A stretch of 64,000 bases of DNA, taken from Pseudisothecium myosuroides (taxonomy: Eukaryota > Streptophyta > Bryopsida > Hypnales > Lembophyllaceae). The notes under the pieces are model-generated. The model worked only from the letters and a program-made list of their open reading frames with translations, had not been told where the DNA came from and did no database searches. The stretch lies in contig OX637290.1 in NCBI GenBank assembly GCA_951799445.1, positions 30,312,987-30,376,986 of the forward strand. Reading direction: 5' to 3'. Position numbers and translations under genes: made by a program. Each line of letters starts with the position of its first letter. Position 1 is the stretch's first letter. Positions 23,721 to 35,818 of this stretch are shown here, in pieces.

Positions 23721-24291
23721 CACATGTTTTTTGTACTTTTATATAATGTGGTCAACTATATACTTTTCCGAAATCTTTGTTCCATCTTCCATTATAGACG
23801 TTGGCTTCAACTACCCCTTTGTAAGTGTTGATCAATTACAAAAGAAGCAACACTAAACTTGTGTCAATTTTGAGTAGAAATTTTGTATACGCCTATGTCA
23901 AGTGCTTCTCATATAAAGCATGTGTTTTCACACATTAAAGGTGTATATTTTTCTTTGTTACTTGCTTTGTATGAAAGCAGTGTCTACTAAATCCAAAGGT
24001 CTTTGAAGTGAATCTTATTATTGACTATTGTTACAACTTGTGTTTGTGCAATTTCCATATGTTGCTACCATCAACATTGTATACACTATCAGGAATGTCT
24101 AATTTCTTGGAATGTAAATGATGGTTCATCCTAATTTTTTTGCACACCCATAGCCTATTATTCAATCTCCAATTCAATACGATTACTTTCTCCACTTATT
24201 AGACTCCTTCTATCTTCAATAATCATTTGCTGAAGATTCTGGATATTCTCATTCTCATCAAAACATCTCCAGGACCCCAAGGGTTAATTCC
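23721..24291. other. AT-rich intergenic DNA
   Basis: No gene or clear repeat recognised. Confidence 0.5.
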
Positions 24292-24295
24292 TTAA

Positions 24296-25209
24296 CTCCT
24301 AAAGGCCCAAGGCATTTTCTGGCTCCAAAACCATTGAAAACTGCCATTTCTGCTCCGACCACTCCCTAAAGCAAAAAAACTTTTTTTTAAGAATCTAACT
24401 ATAGGATCTTGTACTTCACTTGTACAAGATCATGTGGTAAAAATTTCATGAAGTTTGATCGTACGGATTGGAAGATATTAGCATTTGAAGTTGGAAAAAG
24501 AATTTTTTTTAAACTATGGCCTGCAATTTCAGATGACTTTGACGGCCATTTGTGGATTTTTTTTGCACTACACACCGTAAAGTTAAAAAAATTTATGTTG
24601 AACATTTGAGTTAAGAGTTGGGAAAAAAAATTCAGAATGTCAAAACTTGATTTTTACATATAAAAAAATTGTTAAGTAGAAGTAGGTCCAAAATTGAACA
24701 AAATACTAAATCGTTAATAGCTATTAGGTGGAATTAAAACATCATAATCCCAACGGTGGGATTGTTTTTGCAAACAAACTTAACCTTGTCAAAAAAAAAT
24801 TGAATTTTTTTAAAAATTGCATTCAAAAATGAATTCTATAAGTTGTTTTTTGAAGAAGATGCTTAGATTGCCCGAAAAACAAGGTTGTCCATAACTTTCT
24901 CATTGTGAGTCCAAATAGAATGAATCAAAGCTTCAAATATAGACAAAAACATTATCTTTAAGAATTTTTTTTTTTTTTTAAATTCAATTTTTTTAAGTTT
25001 TTTTTTTCTGCCCGGTGAACTGTTTTTTTGACTTTGGGTGGCATAACCTTTGCTCCCGGGCACCGATTGAAAAAAACATATATTTTTAGAAAGCTAATGT
25101 GATTCCCTATCTTCAAAAAAAGTTTTAAAAAATCAGGTCAAAATTTCAGGTCGCACGAGCCTGCCCAAAATCCCAATTGTCCCCCGAGGGGACTTTGGGC
25201 CTTTAGGGG
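24296..25209 (+). mobile_element. TTAA-flanked ~0.9-kb element (copy B)
   Basis: TTAA at 24292-24295 and 25210-25213. The left end is CTCCTAAAGGCCCAAGGC; the right end read inwards is CCCCTAAAGGCCCAAAGTCC. The family core is especially clear here as an inverted pair GATCTTGTAC...GTACAAGATC at about 24405-24431. Short opposite-strand frames at 24399-24609 come from this palindrome. 914 bp, no transposase. Confidence 0.87.
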
Positions 25210-25213
25210 TTAA

Positions 25214-25645
25214 TGATGTTGCCCACCAAAAGAGTTGGCATATATTGTCCATGTATTGAATTTATTTGATCCTCTCCAATCACTCAAAAATTCTCCAAAT
25301 TTTTTTGAGTTGACCCGTAGTATGTCTGTAACTTGGTCTAAAATTTACAGCTTGAATGGGATTCATATACTACTCAATATCCCTTCCATATAACTTACAA
25401 CAAGGGAGAGCGTATAGAAAATAGCAACATCCTTAAGGGGTTAATAAGCTTAAAGTGTGAACAAATGCCATGCCATTGATGAACCATGTCGAAAGGCCCA
25501 GAGTACCAGACCCTTGCTCAGAAATAATGCTCGCAAACCCCAAGAGAGGATTTATGACCTCCGGGAAGCTTCTCCTTGGCAGGTCTAAGCTTACCAAGGA
25601 AAAGGACCAAATGAAGAAAAACTTGCCAATTCTCAGGTACAAACT
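25214..25645. other. Intergenic
   Basis: No gene supported. A 152-codon minus-strand frame (25433-25891) covers this and the next tandem repeat; see the rejected list. Confidence 0.45.
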
Positions 25646-25867
25646 CTCCATCTGTTGACAGACAAGACCCACTTCTCGCCAAGTTGTGATGTAAAATCTC
25701 CCCTCGTTTCCATTAAACTCATAGCGTACGTGACTTCTGCGAGTTGAGCCACACCCTCCATCTGTTGACAGACAAGACCCACTTCTCGCTGAAAGTTGTG
25801 ATGTAAAATCTCCCCTCGTTTCCATTAAACTCGTGGCGTACGTGACTTCTGCGAGTTGAGCAACACC
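25646..25867. repeat. Tandem duplication, ~111-bp unit, two copies
   Basis: Unit 1 (25646-25755) and unit 2 (25756-25867) both run from CTCCATCTGTTGACAGACAA to 'tgacttctgcgagttgagc(c/a)acacc'. They are nearly identical, with a 3-bp insertion in unit 2. The two units are read in different frames on the minus strand, which argues against a coding repeat. Confidence 0.92.
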
Positions 25868-26308
25868 CGATGACCTGAGGTCCCGAGTCAACGTGATGTC
25901 AGAGCTTGAGCAAGCTTAACATGCTGGACGTGACGGTGCACATGGCTCTGTTGTTTTGTTGCAAGAAGACTCATTGCACAAAACAAACCCTACTTCGTCG
26001 TGCGACACCACCTTTCTACGGAACTTTTGTTTGTATGGGGCTTGCGTCTTGACAATCAATTCGTTGTCAAGCTTTTGCCTGAGAAATTCTATCCCTATCA
26101 CCCACTCCAACTGCCCCAGGTGTGGAGAGGAAGCTTCGGGAGGTAGTCAGACACCCCAATCACCCAATTGATTGGAGCACCTGCACCCGGACACGTTGGG
26201 CACTTGGGGCGCAGCCTCAATGACTTCTGGCGTTTCCTTATGGAAATATTCATGCCCCACCATTGAGTTACTCTCAATGTGAACCTAAATCTCGGGCTTT
26301 TCTTTTCT
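25868..26308. other. GC-richer intergenic patch
   Basis: A 71-codon plus-strand frame (25956-26171) contains a C-P-R-C-G-E-E stretch near 26112 that recalls zinc-ribbon ends of plant non-LTR reverse transcriptases, but nothing around it supports that. Treated as unassigned. Confidence 0.35.
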
Positions 26309-26540
26309 TTTCTTTTTTTTACACGGATAAAGGGTGACCTTTATTGCAAGGAGAGAACACAAATACAAAGCCCAACCGCAAACGGCCTGGGCCAGGTTAG
26401 GGAGTTAGACTAAGACTACATTAGCGGGCAAATCCAAGTCAAAAGAGGGTGCCAATAAGGTGTAACGTTAGCCACCTAAGAGCGCCCACTGTGGCTTCCC
26501 ATCAATCAACTCTGCAATAAGCTCATTCTTGCACCCCGGA
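26309..26540 (-). mobile_element. Truncated retroposon tail
   Basis: Minus strand ends with the perfect hairpin ATAAAGG-tcac-CCTTTAT followed by 'ccgtgt' and a poly(A)-rich tail (plus-strand T-rich run about 26298-26320). Upstream is a GC hairpin of the type seen in other copies (GCCC...GGGC, about 26371-26394). The 5' limit is uncertain. Confidence 0.6.
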
Positions 26541-27149
26541 TTTTTCAAGAATTGGTCCAGCTACTCTCAAGAGTTGACGGTCCTCTTTGTTGATGTAGGA
26601 GTATGGATTTAGGAGACGTAGTCTAAACAAGAGAATGTAATTAAAGTTGTACTGGTCGATTAAAACATAGTTAAATAGAAACAACGACAAAAGGTCGGGT
26701 CAAGGGAGCGACAACAAAGAATGAGGGCCTGCACAATGTGGGATGGTCATGGATTCACTTCTGCCCTCCACCCATAATCCTTGACAAGCCCTTGCAAATC
26801 CCTCAGGTGCGTCATTTCTGATGTGCTTTGGTAGTGAAGCTCTCAACCCTAGAACAATTGTGATCCTTCATAAAAGACTTAATTTTGCACTATTACTTCT
26901 TGATGTAAAATAGGAAGTGTTCAAATAGTTATATTTTTAGTATAGAAGCGATCTCCAACCGAGATGTGTATATTGCATTCTTCAATGTACCAATAGTGAA
27001 CATGTCAAGTTGGGAACGCTACTAGGGCCTTAAGTGATTCCAACTTCTAATTTTATGACTGATTCCTCAAGAATCTCCAAAATATGAAACTACTTGGGAA
27101 AGATGCAACTTCCATTTTCTTACAAGGAAATTTTACTATAAATTATTTC
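26541..27149. other. Intergenic
   Basis: No gene or repeat boundary recognised. Confidence 0.45.
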
Positions 27150-27560
27150 AAGGGATCTAAAAATAAAATCAACTCTTAAATGGTTGCTTTATGCACCTCC
27201 CACCTTAATAAATATTCTATTTGGTGTGGAATTGGGCTCAATATATTGGAATTGGGTTGAGAAGTCAGGATTTTATGAACTCCATGAATACTATCACATG
27301 GCTTCTATACATGGCAAAAGACTCATTCATTACTTCACTATCTATTCCGGTTTGGAATTATCATTGTAACTATGTAGGGAATCAAGAAAGCCAAATTCAC
27401 ACATTATCATCCAAATGGATTAGAATAGTCTCCACCTAGGAACAACTGTGGAAAGTTGTATGTTTTTATGGATTGATCACGTGTAGTGTATCTTTACTTA
27501 TTTTCAAATGAGCTTACCAAAAGATCTACATAATATTTATTGATTTGTTGTTCTATTTGG
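27150..27560. repeat. Dispersed repeat shared with 49590-49950, possible decayed coding DNA
   Basis: Blocks in the same order occur in both places: 'tggcttctatacatggcaaaa' here and 'tagcttctatacataacaaaa' there, then 'ggaattatcattgtaacta' and 'ggattgtcattgaaatcat', then 'catccaaatgg' and 'catccaaagc'. Overlapping frames of 61 and 72 codons lie in this copy but neither stays open in the other. It could be the wreck of a transposon gene; I do not recognise the protein. Confidence 0.4.
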
Positions 27561-27959
27561 AGGAGATGCAAATCGAATAAGTCTAAAGATGTAAGATGTG
27601 CAATGACTAAAGGATCAAGAATGGTCGTCTTGCCTTAGTTACCCTTACAAACTACTTATTGTCCTTGCTAACCTTTTTTTATTCAATAGTCTTCTTTGCA
27701 ATTCCTTCATTGTACACACATACACACACAAACACCAAATTAGAAAAAAGGTAGTTTTTGAGCACTAAGTTGCGGTGTCAAAGTTGGGTGCTAAATGCCC
27801 ATACAATCCCTAGTCTTGGCACCCCATGTCTCCTATTCTATGTAAACATGTTTTCTTTTTAGAACCTCACAATCTGGTTAGTTGTAAGTGCAACATAAGT
27901 TCAAAGCTTGGAATGATTAGAAACTACCAAAGTTAATTTTTAAAATCCCAAAAGTTCCT
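27561..27959. other. Intergenic
   Basis: Contains a short AC-rich microsatellite near 27714-27730. Nothing else recognised. Confidence 0.45.
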
Positions 27960-28690
27960 TAGAGGATTTAAAGATTTTTGGCAAGGTTTTTTGAATTTTT
28001 TTAAAAGATAAAAAACTAATTAGCTTTATGGGAACATAGTTTTATTTCTCTCTGTGCTTGGGAGCAAAAGTTATGCTACAGTATGTCCAAAACAAGTTAG
28101 GGTGGGCAACAAAAAACCACAAAAATTTGAAATAGAAAATATTTTTGTCTACATGGAAAACTTTGATTCATTCTATTTGGACTAGTAATGAGAAAATTGT
28201 AGAAAATCTTATTTTTCAAGCAATCACAGCGTCTTCTTCAAAAAATAACTTCTATGATTTATGTTTTAACTCACTTTTCACAATTTCTCTAAAAACAAGT
28301 TGCGCATGATTTAATTTGCTTTTAAGAACAATCTCTTTTTTGTAATTAGTGTGTTTTAATTCCATCTTTTTGAGTTATAAAAAACTAAGTTTTTCCTTCT
28401 ATTTCATATCTACTTTAATTTAACAATCTTTTAAAGAATGAAAATCACAAGGTCTTTATTTGAATTTTTTCCCGAACTCTCAATTCAATATTTCAAAATA
28501 ATTTTTTTAAATTTACAACCTATAGTACAAAATTTTTAAATTAATCTAGTCAAGTAAGGATTTAAAAAACTTGTTTTCTTCACTTTAAATACTTATATCT
28601 TGTGATCAATATGGTCAAAGTTTTTGTAAATTTTTCCAAAAATTCTCATGCTAGTCTAGTGTATCTAGTCTTATAATTAAATTTTCAAAA
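27960..28690 (-). mobile_element. Eroded copy of the TTAA-flanked family
   Basis: Minus-orientation family order: 'gggagcaaaagttatgct' (28061), 'gattcattctatttggacta' (28167), 'tgttttaattccatctt' (28351), 'aagaatgaaaatcac' (28435), and a 'tatcttgtgatc'-like block near 28605. No intact ends. Confidence 0.55.
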
Positions 28691-29435
28691 AAAAAATGTT
28701 TAAGAACTTTGTTATTAGTAATAAAATTGACAATTTTGATTGGTTTTTGACAAAAATGGCCTTGGGAATTTAGGAAAGAATAGGAGAACAAAATGCAACG
28801 AATAAATAAAAGGTTTCTATTTCATCTTTTTAGTATTACAATAAAATTTTCACAAGGAATTTAATTAATTTTGATCAATTTATAAATGACACATGTTAGA
28901 ATTTGAGGATTTTTTTTGAGTTGAATCAAAATAGAAGATTTTCTACAATAATATAACTTGTTTATTTTTTATAGAATATATAATCCATTTATTTCAATAA
29001 AATGCAACATTTGGTTTGAGTAAAATTTACCATTAAAAATAGTTTTTGAATATTGAAAATTTAATCTTTGCTACTACTGTTTATATCATTTATTTTTTGA
29101 ATACAAATAGTTTGGCGTCGATATTAATAGTAGTCTTATTGAATTTTAAGATTTAATTGATGATATGCAATAAATATTTTTAGAGTTTAGTATCAAAAGG
29201 GCATGAAATTAACATTTCAATTATTTCTTTTTGTATAGATTAATATTTGGATATTTTAATTCCTGAACAAATAACATCTTAGCATTGATTCAATGTTAAA
29301 ACTACATGAATTTAAAATATATTTTTTAATATTGGTGGTTGAACAATTAAAATTTTAGTACTTATTGATTAATTGAAAAAATATTGAAATTATTCTAATG
29401 ATCACCTTTAGGTTGGAGTTTATATAAACTGAAAA

Positions 29436-30445
29436 TTTTGAAGCACTACAACTATAATATCATAATTTTGTAGCACTACAATAGAAGCATCACAATTTTG
29501 TGGAATCATCACTGAAGTATAATAATTTTGTGGCGCCACAACGAAGTACCATAATTTTGAAACGTTAGACAACTATTATGCCAAAATTTGTGGTGCCAAG
29601 ACTAAAGCGTCATAGTTTCAAAGTCATTATTGTCTAACCTTTTATCTACATTTTTGCCTTAAATAGGCATCTACACTATTAGAAACCGCATAAGAATTTA
29701 AAAAAATAACCATCTATGCTACCGAGAGAATTGCTTTATGTTTTCAAGATCAAACACTTACAACAACAAAAAACGCTCAAAGAACAACCAATAAGAGTTA
29801 AAGAATTATTGAGGCACAAATCCTAGTGATGATTTTGAATTTAGTTGATCTTTCTTGTATGCAATAGATATATTTTCATATAATAACAAATACATGTTTT
29901 AATTAGTATGCCACTACTATAGAGTCATAGTTTTGAGGCACTATAGATGTTTTGGAGCCATTTTGTTTATCCTTTCATCTAATTTGGGCCCTAAACAATC
30001 ACTTTCACCCTCAAGAATTGCCATACATTTTTAGCAACCAATGAGAAGTAAATAGGTCTTTTAGGCAAAAAATTTAAATATTACAAGTTTTTAATTCTTT
30101 AGAAAGTCTCTAAAGTTTGAAACTTTCAATTGGGCATCATTGATAACTTAATGAATAATATAATTCTAATATTTAATCATATGTATGGGCTTTTGTGAAG
30201 GTTGAGGCTTAAAAAATACCCTTTTTCAATTTTTGATTATTTTCTAGCTATAAAAAAAGAACAAAAAAAGCCATTCACTAACTTTAAATTGAAAGTGGTT
30301 TAGCTGAATGAATGTTTTGTATATTGACAAATACATGTTTTAAATGGTACTCCACAACTAGAATGTCATAATTTTGAGGCACCACAACCAAAGCATCATA
30401 ATTTTGAGTTGTAATGACTAAAGCATCATAATTGAAACTATGACT
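29436..30445. repeat. Scattered degenerate ~33-bp minisatellite
   Basis: A unit resembling 'gcaccacaactaaagcat' plus 'cataattttg' recurs irregularly at 29436-29620, around 29915-29960, and at 30345-30445. The units are diverged and interrupted by AT-rich sequence. The AT-rich stretch before it (28691-29435) holds no gene that I can see. Confidence 0.6.
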
Positions 30446-30530
30446 AAATGCTCAACTATTCATTGAATGGATGATGAATGTTGTAAAAAAGTGAACTTTA
30501 GCCTAAATAGATTCATTGAAGAAGTTTTAA

Positions 30531-31420
30531 CCCCTAAAGTACCAAAGTCCCCTCGGGGGACTTGAGATTTCGGGCAGGCCCGTGTGGCCTCAAATTTTGA
30601 CCTGATTTTTTGAAACTTTTTTTGAAGATAGGGAATCACAGTAGCTTTCTAAAAATATAATTTTTTTCTCAATCGGTGCCCGAAAGCAAAAGTTATGGCA
30701 TCCTAAAGCAAAAAAGCAGTTCGCTAGGCAGAAAAAAAACAAAAACCAGAAAAATGATTTTTTTCCCCTCAAAGCTTTGATTCATTCTATTTGGACTAAT
30801 AATGAGAAAGTTATGGACAATCTTATTTTTCGGGCAATTTTAGCATCTTCAAAAATAAAAACTTATAGAATTCATTTTTGGAGGCAATTTTTATTTTTTT
30901 TCAATTTTTTTTTTGACAAGGTCAAGTTTATTTTCAAGAACAATCCCACCATTGGGATTATGTTGTTTTAATTCCACCTAAGAGCTATTAACAATTTGGT
31001 GTTTTGTTCAAATTTGGACCTACTTCTACTTAACAATTTTTTTATATATGAAAATCAAGGTTTGACATTCTGAATTTTTTTCTCCCCGACTCTCAACTCA
31101 AATGTTCAACATAAAAATTTACAACTTTATGTTGTGTAGTGCAAAAAAAAATCCACAAATGGCCGTCAAAGTCATCTGAAATTGCAGAAATTAATTCAAA
31201 AAAACTTTTATTTCCAACTTTGAATGCTAATATCTTCCAATCGGAACGGTCAAATTTCTTGAAATTTTTACCACATGATATGAGACGAGTCTGAGACGAG
31301 TGAAGTACAAGATCCTACGGTTAGATTCTAAAAAAAAATTTGGTTTAGGGAGTGATCACAGCAAAAATGGCACTTTTTTCAGATGTTCTTGAGCCAGAAA
31401 ATGTCTTGGTATTTTAGGGG
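30531..31420 (-). mobile_element. TTAA-flanked ~0.9-kb element (copy C)
   Basis: TTAA at 30527-30530 and 31421-31424. Ends are CCCCTAAAGTACCAAAGTCC and, read inwards from the right, CCCCTAAAATACCAAGACAT. 890 bp, in reverse orientation to copies A and B. The core 'acaagatcctacggttagat' is at about 31307-31326. No transposase. Confidence 0.87.
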
Positions 31421-31559
31421 TTAAGAAAAATTGTGTAATATATCAGTGGAAAGAAAAAAAATATTTTTAGGCTTAATTCAAGCACTTGAAGATACATATG
31501 AATTATGTTATGATATTTCAGTTTAATAAAATGTGAAACTATTGTTTTGTCCTCCAAAA

Positions 31560-32345
31560 ATTAATTAACCTAAAGGAATCTAACCTTAGGATTTTATATT
31601 TCACTTGTCTAATATCATGTGGTAAAAATTCCATAAATTTTGACAGTGCATATAGAATATATTAGCATTCAAATTTGGAAAATAAGTTTTTTTTAACACT
31701 GGCCTACAATTTTAGATGACTTTGACCGCCATTTGTGGAATTTTTTTGCACTACAAACTTTGAATTTTAAAAAAAAATTGTATTGAACAACTGAGTTGAA
31801 AGTCTAAAAAAAAAACTGAAAAAATCTCTTGATTTTATTCTTAAAAAATTGTTAAATAGAAGTAGGTCCAAAATTGAAAGAAAAACTAAATCGTTAGTAG
31901 CTCTAAGATGGAATTGAAACACAATAATTCCAATGGTGAAATTATTTTAACAAAAAAATTTAACCTTGTCAAACAATTTTTTTGAAAAATTGAAAAAATT
32001 ACATTTAGAAATGAATCCTATAATTTATTTTTTCCAAGAAGATGCTTAAATTGCCCCAAAAATAAGATTGTCTTTAACTTTATCATTACTGGTCCAAATA
32101 TAATGAATCAAAGCTTCACATGTAATCAAAATATGATATTTTAAGATAAAATTGAAAAAAATATTTTTTGATTTTTTACAAAAAAAATTGCATTATCTGT
32201 TGAATTCAATTCTAGGCTTTTTGTGGTATAACTTTTGCTCCCAATCACCATTTGAAATTTGAAATAAAAATTATACTCCCATGAAGCTAATAAGTTTTTC
32301 TATCTTATGAGGAAGTTTCAAAAAGTTTCACCAAAAATTGAAGTT
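31560..32345 (+). mobile_element. Eroded copy of the TTAA-flanked family
   Basis: Plus-orientation order: 'accttaggattttatatttcacttg', 'gttaaatagaagtaggtcc', 'ttccaatggtgaaatt', 'cataacttttgctccca'-like, 'gaagctaataagtttttctatc'. A TTAA with 'cctaaagg' occurs near 31563, but the right terminus is missing. Confidence 0.6.
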
Positions 32346-33133
32346 CAATTTTTTATTTAATAAACATGATATGTAAGGTTATTACATCTAATGATAACTT
32401 CAAATAAAAATGGCTCTATGGATTTGTGCCTAAATTACATATGGACTAAATATGAAAGCCAAAGATTGAATTTGTGGACACTTGTATTGAAAGCTTTTAT
32501 ATATGTATAGTGTTTAATAAATGTAGTTTAACCTTTTGAATCCTAGAAGAGCCAAAAGTGGTCATTCTAAACATGTAAATTTGAATACGTGAAATCTATC
32601 AAAATCTAACATTCCATACAAACTATATGGATGTTAGAAATTTTGCAATGCATCAAGTGGTACAAGGATCATTGCATTTCAAGCTCTAGAAGATTTCCAA
32701 ATACCACAAGATATACCGGCAATACTAACCAAAAATTGATTAAATTTTTTTTTTATACTCTACAACACTTCTTAATTCATTTCATGGTTCTAATTCCTTC
32801 ATTCATAATTTAATTCATATTTTACTAATTTTGAACTTTTCACAAAATTATGGATGTCTTTTGTAATTGAGAATGTATCGATTGGCAATCAACACTTGTC
32901 AATCTTTTAAGTTTTAAAAATAAAATTGGATCCAAAATGATGATTTTGATCCATTTTTTAATTCGAAAGTATAGATTTGGATTGTATATTTCATATTTTC
33001 ATCATTGACCGGCAAGTGCAATAATAATATTGGACTATGGATTTGTCCATGATTACTTATATATTAGATTGCCCTAAATTTATCAATAGGATTGGGACAT
33101 TTTTTACTTTCTTTTGGAATGAAAAAATGAGAG
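32346..33133. other. AT-rich intergenic DNA
   Basis: No gene, RNA or repeat boundary recognised. Confidence 0.5.
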
Positions 33134-33148
33134 AAGAGTGGTACATTT

Positions 33149-33336
33149 ATTTTTTTATTTTTATTTTTTGACACAAGCGTGTTAAGGAAACACACTGCAA
33201 AGGTTTCCTTCAAGATGAGAGGCTGATTTCACACAAGGTAAAGAACTTGCCGCTGCCAAGTATCGAATCCGCAACCACGCCATTTGGTTTGGGTACCTCA
33301 CAACCATCACCCGGTAGTTTAGGGTCATCTCGGACC
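33149..33336 (-). mobile_element. tRNA-derived SINE with 15-bp target duplication
   Basis: Perfect direct repeats AAGAGTGGTACATTT at 33134-33148 and 33337-33351 bracket a 188-bp minus-strand insert that ends in an A/T-rich tail (33149-33167 on the plus strand). Near its 5' end are an A-box-like TGGTTGTGAGG (complement of 33296-33306) and a B-box-like GATTCGATAC (complement of 33260-33269), spaced as in a tRNA-type RNA polymerase III promoter. One A-box base departs from consensus. The parental tRNA is not identifiable by eye. Confidence 0.8.
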
Positions 33337-33351
33337 AAGAGTGGTACATTT

Positions 33352-35445
33352 TTCATATTTTCTTAGGGCACGAATGCAAGGAGGTTTGATTCGCTCCTCT
33401 CCTAAACTTGTCAAGACAGACCTTTTTCCAAAGTCACTGTAATAATAATAACAAGTACAAGTAAGACCATGTCCAATTGTCCTAATTTCATCCAAAATCA
33501 TGCAATGAACAGACCCCATTCCAGTAATAGCCAATTTAATCAGTGAGTGAAGGCAGGAGTAAGTTACTATTCCACGTCTCCATATGGCAAAGGGTGACGT
33601 CACCCTTCTCCTTCCAGTTGGTCCATTGCCCGGATGTAGAAATTAGTGGCATGTCTCTACAGTGGTTGGGTCATAAAAAGAAAAATGGGGAAAATTAAAA
33701 TTAAAATCAGGGACTCAAGCACTGTAGACGCCTTGAATGCAATCGATCCCGGATTACTAGCCAATAATTCTGGCAAGCAATTGATTGATTCAACACCTGT
33801 TTTGAGGGTCAACCAATAGAGAAGGCGAGATCCTCAGCAGTTATGTTTAATTTTTAAAATTTAAACCCTACTTGACTAGGGTAGACTCAAAAGGTCTAGT
33901 CTCCCTAAGGTCTCCTTTATTTGTGTTAAAAAAAAAAAATCAAACAAAAAATCCTAGTCTCCTTTATAGAACTTGGAAATTATTTAGAAAAAAAGGGGTG
34001 AAACACATGCACCTCTTTAGTGTGGAAAAGGAGATTATATGAGGTTAGTATTCTCTTATTATAGGGAACATTTAAGAAACCATTGCTTTTTTCAAGGAAA
34101 GCTAAATTCCTTGAAACAATTTTTGTAAAATGGAATTGGCTTCTAACCCAAGTCATTTTATATTTTTTGGACCTTTGTGGAATTAATTACAAATTTTTGA
34201 AGTTGAAACACAGTGGTTTCAAGAAGCGACCACTTCTTAATATGTACACTGTTGGTACATTGAAGAAAGCAAAATGTACCTTTGTGTCATGTTTGATTTT
34301 AGAGCGCGGTTGCTTTTAGAGCAAACTACCTTAGTTATTTTCACATATAGAGATCATACACTTTGAGCAAATGCACCTCTTCAATGTTACAAGCAAGTCG
34401 CTCCCAAATGCATGTGATTACAAGGACTTTTGTAATACTGTGACAATTTAGTGTTGCATAGAAGAGAAACGTTAGAGAAGTACACAAAGTTTTACTACTT
34501 TTCTTACTTTTTATTATTAAATTTCTATAGTAAGCTTATAAATCATATCCTATTCTAGCTAAGGACTTCAACTATCCTTGTTGGAATTAGTCATCATTAG
34601 AAAATGACATGTTTTACACTAAATTACAATCTCTACTGAATTTAGCTTATTTTACTTTATACTAATATGTATAATCACCTTTTTGTCACAAGCCCTCAAT
34701 TTCACTTTTCAAAAGAAGGTATCAAGCGACAAGACGTGCAAAATAGTTCAAATTTTTTGCTTCAATTGGTGAAAAGCTTGAAAGCAATGTATTACAACAT
34801 AAAAGAGTGAGTTTTGCAATCCCCGCTAGGATCAAACTTCCAAGGTATTTGTAATTGGGGCAACCATTCAATCATCAGCTACTACATGGTTTATTTGTTA
34901 AGATTTGTTGGATATTAAAGAGAAATATATAGGTATTTAATTTAGATTTTTGTTGCAATTTTAGCTCTTATGGGAGGCCCTCCTTGGTCATACTCGATTT
35001 GCTTATTGAATTTTCATCTTCCACGATTGTCACCCAACTAACAGTGTCAAGGTAATGTGTGCATTTGATAGGGCATGACTTAGGAATCCATTACTACTAA
35101 AGTCACCTTATTTGTAAAATGATTAGGGCTCCGCTACTCTCAGCTCTACCTATGATGATCAACTCAAGATTTCAAAATGAGTCTTCCAATTTAAAAAAAT
35201 TATTAGTAATTTAGAGCAAGGAAACAACAATTTTTTTGGGTGAAACATCTTGCAATCATGAACCTTTAGGGGTTTAAACTTCTATTACACTGAATGCAAA
35301 CTTAAACGCATTTTTCAATTTGGGCTATACAATCTACTTTAATATTAAGAATGATGTTTTAATTTTTAATAAATTTGTTCCTCAAAAAGCTTTCCAACTC
35401 TCATTAATTATTCTTGAAAACTTGTGACGGTTCTCGGTGCGGTAG
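33352..35445. other. Intergenic, no gene seen
   Basis: Mixed to AT-rich. Frames at 33325-33603 (92 codons) and 34083-34319 (78 codons) show no recognisable motif and no supporting splice context. Confidence 0.5.
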
Positions 35446-35593
35446 GTGACTATTCAAGGCGTAAATGCATATGAACAGCTCTTTGACGCTTTAGTGGAGA
35501 CGCCTCCAAATTATGACGATTTATCGATAGAGCCTCTAAATTATGACACTTCTCTTGCGGCGCAGCAATTGCAACCTATATTCATCAACACAG
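35446..35593 (+). other. Possible orphan exon
   Basis: A 148-bp stretch of coding-like sequence is preceded by a plausible acceptor (GCGGTAG just before 35446) and followed by a plausible donor (ACAG, then GTAAATT, at 35590-35600). It would encode about 49 residues with a repeated NYD pair (PPNYDD and PLNYDT). It is GC-richer than its flanks. I do not recognise the peptide and find no partner exons, so it may be a captured exon fragment or chance. Confidence 0.2.
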
Positions 35594-35818
35594 GTAAATT
35601 ATTTGTCAGGATACCTGGAGGTCGTCTTTGGAATTAATTTAATGTACTAAGAGTGAAATTTTACCCCATTATACCAATTTTCACAAAGATAAAATTTCAT
35701 AGTGACCCTAATTTTGTAGGTGATGCTTATTTTGCACCCTCACTACTAGGACATTGCACATATTTGTTTAGTTATTCTTGAATTTTGGTATTGAGCACCT
35801 AGGCTCCAAGACCCATAA

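Noticed and set aside
25433..25891. 152-codon minus-strand frame
   Set aside because: It runs through the two 111-bp tandem units in two different frames and shows no domain. Coding function would not survive the 3-bp and frame differences as a repeat.
26109..26171. C-P-R-C-G-E-E stretch as a reverse-transcriptase zinc ribbon
   Set aside because: No reverse-transcriptase sequence precedes it, and the nearest retroposon tail (26309) is on the opposite strand.
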